Origin: CAZJUP01 sp964549275
GTDB taxonomy: Bacteria > Fidelibacterota > Marinisomatia > Marinisomatales > TCS55
Assembly (NCBI GenBank): GCA_964549275.1
Contig: CAZJUP010000011.1
Location: 1 to 64,000, forward strand
Direction of reading: 5' to 3'
DNA: 64,000 nucleotides
The translations under genes were made by a program, and so were the position numbers. The notes below the pieces were generated by a model. The model made no database searches, had not been told where the DNA came from, and saw only the letters and a list, made by a program, of their open reading frames with translations. This document shows positions 32,470 to 41,264 of this stretch, one piece after another. Position 1 is the first letter of the stretch, and every line of letters begins with the position of its first letter.

Positions 32470-34768
32470 ACAACATTTTTCATTAAATCATCCTTTTGAG
32501 AAACAATCAACAAAAACGCCTTATATCCTTGTTGATAATTATCCTAAGTTAGGATTTTTAACTGCATTAAGATTTTTGGAATGGGTAGGAGAAAATCCTG
32601 ATGGTGTAATCAGTTTACCCACAGGTAAAACTCCCGAGCATTTTATAAAATGGACAACGCATCTACTGGAAAATTGGAGCGATACTTCTCTAGAAAAGCT
32701 TAGAAAAGACAATGGGCTTTTCCTTGAAAAAAAACCAAACCTGAGAGGGCTTCAATTTGTTCAGATTGATGAATTTTATCCTATTTCTCCAAAACAACAC
32801 AACAGTTTTTTCCATTATGTGATGCAGTTTTATATGGGTGGATTTGGATTAGACCCGGCAAAAGGAATGTTTATGAATTGTGAGGAGATCCCGAGAGTTG
32901 GAAATCTATCTATAATTGATATTTTTCCCGATAATCAAGTTGATTTAACTCTGAGGTATCGGTCCTCTGAGACCTCTCTTGAGGAAATCCAGCAAAAGAC
33001 TATTTATCAGGTAGATCAATGGTGCTCGGAATACGAACAAGCCATTGCGAAAAAAGGTGGAATTGGTTTTTTTCTCGGTGGAATCGGTCCTGATGGCCAT
33101 ATTGCCTTTAATGTGAGGGGTTCAGACCATAATTCAACAACCAGACTCATGGAAACGAATTTTGAGACTCAGGCTGCGGCGGCTACCGATTTGGGCGGAA
33201 TTGAGATTTCAAAAAACCGTCTGGTCATTACCATTGGATTGGCAACCATAACGGCGAACAAAAATGCCACTGCAATCATCATTGCTGCCGGGGAAGCAAA
33301 AGCAGGTATCGTCAAATCTTCTCTTGAAAGCAGCTCCGATATCCAATTCCCCGCTACAAGTCTTCAAAAACTGCCGGGTGGTCGCTTTTATCTCACTAAG
33401 GGTGCGGCGAAACACCTTCATGATGTGGTGACACAAAATACGATAAAGAGCCCATGGACAGACGAAAAAAATCAACGCGTTTTTGTCCAAAAAGCGCAAG
33501 AACTCAATACTTTCGGCCCCCGGCTTAGAGCATCTGATTTCATGAAAAATGGGAAGGGTGAGGACATCCCCTCCTTCAATGATGAAACACTTTCGACTGT
33601 TCTAAATACGTTTAAACAGAAAATTGAAAAAGGGCTTGAAACCCTCGATGGAGAAACCTTTCTCCATACCGGCCCTCATCATGATGATATTATGCTGGGC
33701 TTTTTACCCTATATCGTTCACTTAGTCCGATCGCCTCATAATAAACATTTATTCGCCAATATGACCTCGGGGTTTACTTCCGTTACCAATGCCTATGTGA
33801 AAGAAGTTCTCCTCAAAACACGGACTTTTCTGGACGCAGACAGAATTCAAATGGTCCATTACCCAGACTTTTTTGAGAAGGGGTATGCCTTAAAAACTGA
33901 TAAGGATATCTATCATTATCTGGATCGTATCGCAGACAATAATATCGAAGGCCAGGCCAGGGGACTGAGCCACCGGGTCGTCCGTGCCCTGGTGGATATT
34001 TATGAATTAAAGACCCGGGAAGAACTTTCCAGGAAAATTGAGGAAATCCTCGCATATTTAGCCGGTTGTTATGATGGGGAGAAAAATATACCACCGATCC
34101 AGAAATTGAAAGGCATGATTCGAGAATTTGAGGAAGAACTGGTTTGGGCTCATTATGGTGTTCAGGTTAAGGATGTGAAGCATTTACGCTTAGGATTCTA
34201 TTCAGGAGACATTTTTACAGAAGAGCCAGAGCAGAAACGGGACGTAGAGCCTGTTTTAAACTTAATCCGTGAACTTAAACCTACGGTTATTTCTCTGGCT
34301 TTGGATCCGGAGGGTAGCGGACCGGACACCCACTATAAGGTACTTCAGGCCATCGCAGAAGCAGTGAGACAGTGGGGAGAAGAGGCGGATCTTTCCAAAT
34401 TGAAGATCTGGGGTTATCGAAATGTCTGGTATCGGTTCGACCCGGCGGAAGCGGATATTATTGTGCCTGTTTCCCTCAATTCCATGGCTATGCTTCGGGA
34501 TACATTCTTGAACTGTTACCTGAGCCAGAAAGATGCCAGTTTTCCCAGTTATGAATTGGATGGACCCTTTTGCGATTTAACCCAGAAAATCTGGGTAGAG
34601 CAACATCAACTCATGGAATTGGTTTTGGGAAAAGATTATTGGTACCGGAACGAACATCCGCGATTAAGAGCAACCCACGGCTTGGTATTTTTAAGAGAAC
34701 TAACGGCAGAAGAATTTATGAGTGAAGCTCGACGATTGGAAAAGTCCATGGAAGGCGAAGTTCAATGA
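32456..34768 (+). CDS. nagB: Glucosamine-6-phosphate deaminase fused to PIG-L deacetylase-like domain
   Basis: A 770-residue protein. Residues ~30-310 are NagB, which turns glucosamine-6-P into fructose-6-P and ammonia, with SLPTGKTPEHF, FVQIDEFYPI and FLGGIGPDGHIAFN. Residues ~395-700 are a PIG-L/LmbE-type domain with HTGPHHDDIMLG (the usual HPHDDE-like zinc motif) and late LKPTVISLALDPEGSGPDTH. PIG-L proteins are zinc N-deacetylases. Long NagB-PIG-L proteins exist in Bacteroidota. Deacetylation and deamination of GlcNAc-6-P in one chain is a reasonable idea, since no nagA is seen. ATG 32456 has AAGGGG in front; GTG 32450 is in frame but less suitable. Confidence 0.88.
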   Translation: MSAVEQHFSLNHPFEKQSTKTPYILVDNYPKLGFLTALRFLEWVGENPDGVISLPTGKTPEHFIKWTTHLLENWSDTSLEKLRKDNGLFLEKKPNLRGLQFVQIDEFYPISPKQHNSFFHYVMQFYMGGFGLDPAKGMFMNCEEIPRVGNLSIIDIFPDNQVDLTLRYRSSETSLEEIQQKTIYQVDQWCSEYEQAIAKKGGIGFFLGGIGPDGHIAFNVRGSDHNSTTRLMETNFETQAAAATDLGGIEISKNRLVITIGLATITANKNATAIIIAAGEAKAGIVKSSLESSSDIQFPATSLQKLPGGRFYLTKGAAKHLHDVVTQNTIKSPWTDEKNQRVFVQKAQELNTFGPRLRASDFMKNGKGEDIPSFNDETLSTVLNTFKQKIEKGLETLDGETFLHTGPHHDDIMLGFLPYIVHLVRSPHNKHLFANMTSGFTSVTNAYVKEVLLKTRTFLDADRIQMVHYPDFFEKGYALKTDKDIYHYLDRIADNNIEGQARGLSHRVVRALVDIYELKTREELSRKIEEILAYLAGCYDGEKNIPPIQKLKGMIREFEEELVWAHYGVQVKDVKHLRLGFYSGDIFTEEPEQKRDVEPVLNLIRELKPTVISLALDPEGSGPDTHYKVLQAIAEAVRQWGEEADLSKLKIWGYRNVWYRFDPAEADIIVPVSLNSMAMLRDTFLNCYLSQKDASFPSYELDGPFCDLTQKIWVEQHQLMELVLGKDYWYRNEHPRLRATHGLVFLRELTAEEFMSEARRLEKSMEGEVQ

Positions 34769-34769
34769 A

Positions 34770-35402
34770 TTACACTTGTCTAATAAAATTCCCCGGCTGA
34801 TTTTGGACTTCAGTAAATTTCATTTGTTTTAGATAATGTTGGTGTTTGAGATTCTTGCTGCTTGCTGTATAAGTACGATACCCTTCTTTTTGCATTATCG
34901 TTCGGAATTCGCGGAAAAAATAACGAGCATTTTCAAAATCACGATACATGGGGATGGCATAATCAAGATGAATTTTTATTACACCGTTGTCTTGCGGTTC
35001 ATAAACAAATAATCCAACCGGTACAACATTTCGAGTGATAAAAATAGAGGAATATTTTTTAAGCGTTTCGACAGAAATGTTATCAAAATGTTCGTGAATG
35101 TCCTTTAAATAAAATTCCACAAAACGGGGAAGAAATATGCTGGTATTCCACGAAATGGGTACGAGGTGAAAACGTGCTTTTGTTTTTGCAATCCGAATTA
35201 AATAGTAAATATTAATACCGGATATAAACAAGTTAACAATCATGACCGGATATACCTGTAATATCCATCCATAAAGTGTAAAGGCCAATGACCCGGCAAG
35301 ATTTATCCATCGGAGTCTTTTAATATTTGTCATGGTAAGAGACACGGCTACGACTATGGAAGCCAAATACCCGAGCCATTCAATCCAGTTGTTTATCATC
35401 AT
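34770..35402 (-). CDS. YgjV-like membrane domain with C-terminal GNAT-like domain
   Basis: A 210-residue protein. The first ~70 residues have three short membrane segments in the YgjV style (IEWLGYLASIVVAVSLTM, then INLAGSLAFTLYGWILQVYP and IVNLFISGINIYYL). Residues ~75-210 look like an N-acetyltransferase (GNAT) half, with SSIFITRNVVPVGLFVYEP and RTYTASSKNLKHQHYLKQMK. The function is unknown. It ends one base after the NagB fusion gene on the opposite strand. It could acetylate an amino sugar or peptide at the membrane, which would fit the locus, but nothing in the sequence proves it. Confidence 0.7.
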   Translation of the reverse strand: MMINNWIEWLGYLASIVVAVSLTMTNIKRLRWINLAGSLAFTLYGWILQVYPVMIVNLFISGINIYYLIRIAKTKARFHLVPISWNTSIFLPRFVEFYLKDIHEHFDNISVETLKKYSSIFITRNVVPVGLFVYEPQDNGVIKIHLDYAIPMYRDFENARYFFREFRTIMQKEGYRTYTASSKNLKHQHYLKQMKFTEVQNQPGNFIRQV

Positions 35403-35506
35403 GGGATTAATTATTCAAATTATTGTTAAAAATTGGGGATGAAAATAACGGGTAAATTTTTAGGATTAAACCTAAATATATTGATTTTTTTGATAACTTA
35501 TTCCCC

Positions 35507-36847
35507 ATGAAATCCAGCTTAATACCTGAATTGCTCTCCCCAGCTGGCAATTTGGAAAAACTTAAATATGCATTTGCTTATGGAGCGGATGCCGTTTATG
35601 CTGGTGTACCTAGATTCTCGTTACGTACACGTGAGAATGATTTTCGTGAAGAAAGCCTGATTCAAGGTATATCTTATGCACATGCGTTAGGGAAAAAAGT
35701 ATACCTTACTCTAAATATATATGCCCACAATACAAAAGTAGATGGATTTATCCGGGAGTTAGAAAAAGTTGCAGCGTGGAATCCGGATGGATTAATTATG
35801 GCAGACCCTGGATTAATCTCTCAGGCGCTTAAGCGGGTTCCTCATATTCCTGTTCATCTCTCCACTCAGGCAAACGCCACCAATTGGACAACAGTTGAAT
35901 TTTGGAACGATTTAGGAGTAAAGCGCATTATTTTATCTCGGGAACTTCGATTAAAGGAAGTAGCGGAAATCCACAAACATGTTCCAAAAATCGAATTGGA
36001 ATCATTTGTCCATGGCGCTATTTGTATTGCTTATTCCGGACGATGTCTTATTAGTAATTATATGAATCATCGGGATGCCAATCAGGGAACATGTACCAAT
36101 TCCTGTCGATGGGAATATGAATTAAAACAGTCAACAGAATCCATCTTAAATACTGAAAAAAATCAAGAAATACACTTTAATGAACAGCAGCACAAAAGTT
36201 TTGAAAGGGGGTTTTTTGTAGAAGAAAAAGAAAGATCCGGAGAGCAGTTTCCAATTTCTGAAGATAATAACGGTACATACTTGTTTAATGCAAAGGACTT
36301 ATGTGCTGTGGAACTTTTAAAAGAGATTCGCGATGCAGGAGTGATGAGTTTTAAAATCGAAGGACGAACAAAATCCGCATATTATGCGGCTATGGCAACA
36401 CGGTCTTATCGAAATGCAATTGACAATATGGTTGATGAAAAACCCTTTGACCCAAATCATTTAAAGGATTTAATGGCCTTATCAAATCGAGGATATACCA
36501 CAGGATTTTATACAAGGAATCCAAAAGAATACGGAGAAAATTATCATGACAACAGATCTCTTGAGCGAACCCACCGAGCCGTAGGGACGAATTGTTCTTG
36601 GGATAAGAAATCTGGTTTATTATGGTTTGAAGTAAAAAATAGATTGGGGACTGGAACAACCATTGATCTCATTACACCGGAAGGATTAAAATCATTTCGT
36701 GTTTCAGAATTGAGGGATGAAAAAGGACACCCAGTTGAGTGGGTTCATGGGGGAGCTGGAAAGGCAGCATTTCCTTTTGAGTTGGATCCCGGTGAATTTG
36801 CAGTTTTAAGAAGGAAGTTATATAAAGAAGAAATCCCCTATACCTAA
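35507..36847 (+). CDS. Peptidase U32 family protein, YegQ/TrhP-like (tRNA hydroxylation)
   Basis: A 446-residue U32 protein. The N-terminus reads ELLSPAGNLEKLKYAFAYGA, followed by DAVYAGVPRFSLRTRENDF, and the Cys-rich core contains FVHGAICIAYSGRCLISNYM and GTCTNSCRWEYEL. These are the marks of YegQ/TrhP, which uses prephenate to make 5-hydroxyuridine in tRNA, not of a true collagenase. The Cys residues probably hold an iron-sulphur cluster. It stands alone between oppositely oriented genes and does not fit the amino-sugar theme. Confidence 0.82.
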   Translation: MKSSLIPELLSPAGNLEKLKYAFAYGADAVYAGVPRFSLRTRENDFREESLIQGISYAHALGKKVYLTLNIYAHNTKVDGFIRELEKVAAWNPDGLIMADPGLISQALKRVPHIPVHLSTQANATNWTTVEFWNDLGVKRIILSRELRLKEVAEIHKHVPKIELESFVHGAICIAYSGRCLISNYMNHRDANQGTCTNSCRWEYELKQSTESILNTEKNQEIHFNEQQHKSFERGFFVEEKERSGEQFPISEDNNGTYLFNAKDLCAVELLKEIRDAGVMSFKIEGRTKSAYYAAMATRSYRNAIDNMVDEKPFDPNHLKDLMALSNRGYTTGFYTRNPKEYGENYHDNRSLERTHRAVGTNCSWDKKSGLLWFEVKNRLGTGTTIDLITPEGLKSFRVSELRDEKGHPVEWVHGGAGKAAFPFELDPGEFAVLRRKLYKEEIPYT

Positions 36848-36851
36848 CCGT

Positions 36852-37790
36852 TTAATCTACTAATGAAAATACTTGATGCACTTTTGCTATGTTAAATCCG
36901 GATTTTTCAATCAGTCCTCGCTCAAATGAATTATTTTTCAGGGCTGGATTGGTATGGTTCAAGTGAATAAAATGAATTTTTGATTTCTCTTTTTTTGAAA
37001 GTGCGTTAAACTTTTCAAAACTTTCTACAATAAACGGGTGAGGAATTTCTGACATATCTCGACCACCCACTTCATCCTTATCAAAAAATGTACCGTCAAT
37101 TAACACATTATCAAAGTGTTGAATCCATTCCCCAATATCCTGATCCCACTTTTCCCATTTATCAATATCCGGGATATAGACTAGTGTTTTATTTTTTCCA
37201 GAGATTATGAACCCTACTGTTTCAGAATATTCATCCCGATGAGGTACTAAGAATGGTGTTATTTTTATAGTTTCATTTAATTGAATCGCTTTCCCATCAT
37301 GTAGGGATAAAATTTTAATATTATGTAAATTGACCAGTTGGTTCCAAGGACCGTTTGATTCTAAATAGTTTTTCATTCTGGGCATGGCAAATACAGGAAT
37401 ATTTTTTGCCCCCATAACTTCTCGACCAAGATGCATCAGCCCGGTATAGTGACCTATGTGTGCGTGTGATAGAAAAATGCCCTTTAACTGATGAAAACCA
37501 TTAACAGTCAATTTATGGACCTGTTTTGGAAAGTCCGGTGTCGCATCAATGAGCCAGGCTTGGTTTGTAACAGGATCGATAATTCCTAAAGATGATACGG
37601 GAATTCTATTGTTTGGAGTATTCCATTTATCGTTACAACAGGATTTTACGCACCCGGCATGGGGGGCACCTCCATCTTGAGAGATGCCTAATACAATTAC
37701 ATGGGGTACGGAAGACTGAACTGGATTTACTTTGCATCCAAGACTGAGTAGAAATATGAATCCGGTTAAAGAATGAACCCATTTCTTCAT
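36852..37790 (-). CDS. PqqB-like metallo-beta-lactamase-fold lipoprotein
   Basis: A 312-residue exported protein with a lipobox (LLSLGC, lipid on Cys19). The body resembles PqqB: VLGISQDGGAPHAGC, then KSCCND, NQAWLIDATPDF and LSHAHIGHYTGLMHLG. The metal motif reads HxHxGH, not HxHxDH. PqqB itself is cytoplasmic, whereas this copy is secreted, so a different substrate is expected. It is the last gene of the lysA operon and overlaps the permease by four bases. Its role in wall recycling, if any, is unknown. Confidence 0.75.
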   Translation of the reverse strand: MKKWVHSLTGFIFLLSLGCKVNPVQSSVPHVIVLGISQDGGAPHAGCVKSCCNDKWNTPNNRIPVSSLGIIDPVTNQAWLIDATPDFPKQVHKLTVNGFHQLKGIFLSHAHIGHYTGLMHLGREVMGAKNIPVFAMPRMKNYLESNGPWNQLVNLHNIKILSLHDGKAIQLNETIKITPFLVPHRDEYSETVGFIISGKNKTLVYIPDIDKWEKWDQDIGEWIQHFDNVLIDGTFFDKDEVGGRDMSEIPHPFIVESFEKFNALSKKEKSKIHFIHLNHTNPALKNNSFERGLIEKSGFNIAKVHQVFSLVD

Positions 37791-39169
37791 TTTAAGGATA
37801 CACGTTTTATTTTATATATGTAGTAGAAGGAACCGGTTAAAGTTAATGCCAGACCAATTAATGAAGGAATGAAAGCTGTAATGAGCGTAATAAAGAGAAA
37901 AGCAGTGTATAGCAATATGACAAAGACCATACTCCAAGGGTAAAAAAGTGCTTTATAGGGACGATCTTTTGTTGGCCATTTTTTCCGTAGAACATATATA
38001 GATGAAAAGGTAAGGATGTTAAATACCGTACTGGTGGCCGAGAAAAAATCTATGATAGTTTCATAAGCATTGGTTCCTCCCGATCCCGACTGAAGATAGG
38101 TGGATAAAACTGCAAAGACCAGTAAAACTGTGGCCCAAAGGCCCTGACCGATGAGGGCATTGTTCGGTGTTTTAAATTTGGGATGCAATTCTTTAAATTT
38201 TTCAAAAAACAATCCATCTCTGGCCATGGCATGCCAAGTTCTACCTTTACATAATATTTGTGTACTAATATTTCCAAAGGCATTAACTGCTACGGCAATA
38301 GAAATCAAAATACCGCCAGTGGCACCCAATACTACTTTCATTGCCGCAGTGGCTACCCACTTATTCTCAACGATTGAAGAAACATCCAATTGATATAAAT
38401 AGCCTACATTCGCACCAATATATAAAAGCATGACACCTCCTATGCCCAGGAATAGGGAAAGGGGAAGTGTTTTTTGTGGCTCTTTTACTTCTTCTGCAAG
38501 ATAAGTTGCACCTTCCCATCCGCTAAAGGCAAAAAATGCATATCTTAGACCAGCTCCAATTGCCAATATGGTTTTCCATCCAAATTCTTCCGGCCAAACC
38601 GGATTGGTAAAATTTTCCATATTTCCAGTAGAGAATCCTGTTAATGTCATACCAATAATGGCCCCAAGCGCGGCAATTTTTATTCCACTAAAAAAAACTT
38701 GAAATTTGCCGCTTAAGCTTACACCAAACAAATTGATAATTGTTAAAATCCAAATGGTGATTAAGGCGAGGGTAAATGTGATTCCTAACTGAAACGGAGT
38801 CCCGTTTGTCAGGGTCCAAATCGCATTAATATATTCTGTAAAAACAAGGGCAACTGCTACAATTGAAGCTGTCTCCGAAACAAAAAACATTGCCCATCCC
38901 CTGATAAATGCAACATAGGGCCCATAAGCTTCTTTTAGAAAAACGTAAGGTCCTCCTGATTTTGGAAGCATAGCAGTGAGCTCAGCATAAATGACAGCTC
39001 CAAAAATGGTAATGATACCGCCTAAAACCCAGATTAGTCCGAATATGGATGTACATCCTGCCAGCGCCATAATAGGAGCAGGAGTCCTAAAAATACCAGA
39101 TCCAATAATTCTGCTAATTATGACAGCCACGGACTCCTTAAGCCCTAATTCTCGTTTATAATCTGTCAT
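37787..39169 (-). CDS. APC-superfamily amino acid permease
   Basis: A 460-residue transporter with 12 hydrophobic segments. It opens with SVAVIISRIIGSGIFRTPAP, the helix-broken substrate motif of APC transporters, and has PKSGGPYVFLKEAYGPYVAF and YAFFAFSGWEGATYLAEEVK, which place it near the LAT/basic amino acid antiporter-like group. In this operon it could import amino acids freed from wall peptides, or exchange lysine made by LysA. That is inference. It lies nine bases after spmB and overlaps the PqqB-like gene. Confidence 0.88.
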   Translation of the reverse strand: MTDYKRELGLKESVAVIISRIIGSGIFRTPAPIMALAGCTSIFGLIWVLGGIITIFGAVIYAELTAMLPKSGGPYVFLKEAYGPYVAFIRGWAMFFVSETASIVAVALVFTEYINAIWTLTNGTPFQLGITFTLALITIWILTIINLFGVSLSGKFQVFFSGIKIAALGAIIGMTLTGFSTGNMENFTNPVWPEEFGWKTILAIGAGLRYAFFAFSGWEGATYLAEEVKEPQKTLPLSLFLGIGGVMLLYIGANVGYLYQLDVSSIVENKWVATAAMKVVLGATGGILISIAVAVNAFGNISTQILCKGRTWHAMARDGLFFEKFKELHPKFKTPNNALIGQGLWATVLLVFAVLSTYLQSGSGGTNAYETIIDFFSATSTVFNILTFSSIYVLRKKWPTKDRPYKALFYPWSMVFVILLYTAFLFITLITAFIPSLIGLALTLTGSFYYIYKIKRVSLK

Positions 39170-39178
39170 TTGGTAGAA

Positions 39179-39727
39179 CTATCCGAAAAGAATATTGCAG
39201 AGATATACTGCACTAAGAACACCGACGAGATCGGCAAATAGACCCGCAGCCAACGCATGTCTCGACCGTTTGATTCCCACAGAGCCAAAATATACAGCCA
39301 AAACATAAAAAGTTGTTTCGGTAGAGCCAAACATAGTCGCTCCTATCTTAGAATAGAGCGATTCTGTTCCATAGGTATTGACAATATCAGTAAGGAGGCC
39401 CAGAGATCCACTCCCGGAGAGTGGACGCATCAGAGCAAGGGGAAGATTCTCCGGAGGAAATCCTATGGCTGTTAAAACTGGTGATAAAAAAGATAGGAGA
39501 AGGTCCAAAGCACCTGAGGCTCTGAACATACCAATAGCAACGAGAATAGCTACAAGGTAAGGAATTATTCGAACAGCAATTGCGAACCCATCTTTTGCCC
39601 CCACTACAAAAGTTTCATAGACCTTTACTTTCTTTACTGCCAACCCATAAAGAGGGATTCCAACCAAAAGGAAAGGAATAATATAACGAGAAATTTCATT
39701 AATGCTTTGAACAATAGATTCAGTCAT
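39179..39727 (-). CDS. spmB: Spore maturation protein B homologue (nucleoside-recognition domain)
   Basis: A 182-residue membrane protein with four or five hydrophobic segments. Marks are AVRIIPYLVAILVAIGMFR, ALMRPLSGSGSLGLL and GSTETTFYVLAVYFGSVGI, as in SpmB. SpmA/SpmB are needed for spore core dehydration and cortex formation in Bacillus, yet they occur in many non-sporulating bacteria with unknown role. It shares one base with spmA. The company of LD-carboxypeptidase and PBP4 genes suggests a wall-related task here. Confidence 0.87.
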   Translation of the reverse strand: MTESIVQSINEISRYIIPFLLVGIPLYGLAVKKVKVYETFVVGAKDGFAIAVRIIPYLVAILVAIGMFRASGALDLLLSFLSPVLTAIGFPPENLPLALMRPLSGSGSLGLLTDIVNTYGTESLYSKIGATMFGSTETTFYVLAVYFGSVGIKRSRHALAAGLFADLVGVLSAVYLCNILFG

Positions 39728-40320
39728 TATTCATCTCCCGGGTTCAGGCTAAATCGCTTTCTTTTTTCGAGAAATTTTACGGCAACAATTGCGGCAATTG
39801 TTGACATTCCTGTGGCGAATATTGTAGTTAAGAAAATTTGACTGGAAGCGGTTCCCATAAGTGCCACAACCGTTGCAGGGAGAATTAATTGCACACTGGA
39901 TGTGTTTATTGCAAGAAAAGTACACATAGCATTGGTGGCTGTATCTTTATTTGGGTTAATCTCTTGGAGTTCTTCCATTGCTTTTAGTCCGAGAGGTGTT
40001 GCTGCGTTACCCAGACCGAGAATATTTGCAGCCATGTTGAGGATTATAGACCCAATGGCTGGGTGGTCTTCCGGAACATCAGGAAATAGTCGAACGGTGA
40101 TGGGTCTTAATCCCTTTGCTATAATTCGTATGAGGCCAGACTCTTCAGCAATTTTCATTACCCCAAGCCATAAAGCCATAATCCCAATTAATCCAATAGC
40201 AATTTCTACAGCTGTTTTTGCCATAGAGATTGCAGCTTCCGTTACAGCATCTATGTTACCGGTTAGGGACCCGACTACCACTGATATAAACATCATCCCG
40301 AACCAAATGTAATTCAGCAT
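39727..40320 (-). CDS. spmA: Spore maturation protein A homologue (nucleoside-recognition domain)
   Basis: A 197-residue membrane protein, partner of SpmB. It has MLNYIWFGMMFISVVVGSLT at the start, ANILGLGNAATPLGLKAMEE in the middle and NAMCTFLAINTSSVQLILPA late, all typical of the gate/nucleoside-recognition fold of SpmA. The ATG directly follows the ldcA stop with no gap. Nothing in the window suggests sporulation, so the pair probably acts on wall turnover or transport of a wall precursor. Confidence 0.88.
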   Translation of the reverse strand: MLNYIWFGMMFISVVVGSLTGNIDAVTEAAISMAKTAVEIAIGLIGIMALWLGVMKIAEESGLIRIIAKGLRPITVRLFPDVPEDHPAIGSIILNMAANILGLGNAATPLGLKAMEELQEINPNKDTATNAMCTFLAINTSSVQLILPATVVALMGTASSQIFLTTIFATGMSTIAAIVAVKFLEKRKRFSLNPGDE

Positions 40321-41259
40321 TTAGTCTCCTTTTCTAACAGGTGAATCCAATAAAGTAACTCCCAAGGGAGTAAAATTTGTGTCTAATCGGACAGGAATAG
40401 ACAAAGGAAGCGTAGACTGGAATTTTCCATGTCCACAAGGGAAATTTGAGATAATAGGGATATCCAAATCTCCGCATATATCCATAATGATTTCATTTGT
40501 AGCTTTTCCGAAAGATATCTCCTGGTCTTTCATATCAATAAGTTCTCCAAATATGAGACCAGAAATATTGTCAAATAAACCGGCTTCCCTAAAATGAATC
40601 AACATTCTTTCAAAACTGTAAAAGTATTCATCAAGGTCCTCTAAAAAAAGAATGCTACCCTCTGGAATAAAGTGTCTTCGAGTACCAAGGCCATTAGAAA
40701 TAAGGGTCATGTTCCCACCCCAAAGGAGACCTTCTCCGCAACCGGGTTTTAGAATTTGAATGGGTAATTCGGGGACTGAACTAATATGGATATTTTTTTC
40801 TCCGGATAATACTTTTTCCATCATACCAAAATTATAGGGAATCAGGCCAGACTTATAACTGGACAACATTGGTCCGTGAAAGGTAACCATCCCTGTTTTT
40901 TGGGTGATTGATGTGAGATAAGATGTGATGTCACTATACCCAAGAAAAATTTTAGGGTGATTTCGTATGAGATCAAAATCTAAGAGGGGGAGAACTTTAT
41001 TGGCTCCATAACCACCCCGCGCACAAATAATTGCATCTATATTAGCATCGCAAAACAGAGCATGAATATCTTCAGCGCGTTTTTGGGGTGTTCCGGAAAA
41101 CGGTCCATCTTGCAAAAAAACTGAGTCCCCCAATTTGATGTTGTAGGCTTGTTTTTTAAAAAGTGCTACAGCCCTTTCCAAATCTAATTTACTCAACCAA
41201 TAGGAAGGGCTAACTATACCGAGGGTTTGTTCTTTTTCCAATGCCAGAGGTTTAATCAT
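40321..41259 (-). CDS. ldcA: LD-carboxypeptidase (S66 family)
   Basis: A 312-residue cytoplasmic serine peptidase that removes the terminal D-Ala from tetrapeptides carrying meso-diaminopimelate. S66 marks are LGIVSPSYW, ICARGGYGANKVLPLLD, the nucleophile Ser in FLGYSDITSY, the Glu in ILFLEDLDEYFYSFERML and the His in FPCGHGKFQSTLPL. MccF-type immunity proteins belong to the same family but are less likely in this setting. It lies five bases after dacB and directly before spmA in the nine-gene lysA operon. Confidence 0.92.
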   Translation of the reverse strand: MIKPLALEKEQTLGIVSPSYWLSKLDLERAVALFKKQAYNIKLGDSVFLQDGPFSGTPQKRAEDIHALFCDANIDAIICARGGYGANKVLPLLDFDLIRNHPKIFLGYSDITSYLTSITQKTGMVTFHGPMLSSYKSGLIPYNFGMMEKVLSGEKNIHISSVPELPIQILKPGCGEGLLWGGNMTLISNGLGTRRHFIPEGSILFLEDLDEYFYSFERMLIHFREAGLFDNISGLIFGELIDMKDQEISFGKATNEIIMDICGDLDIPIISNFPCGHGKFQSTLPLSIPVRLDTNFTPLGVTLLDSPVRKGD

Positions 41260-41264
41260 AACTA

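Noticed and set aside
37787..40320. Sporulation locus suggested by spmA/spmB
   Set aside because: No other sporulation gene is present and the pair is widespread in non-spore-formers.
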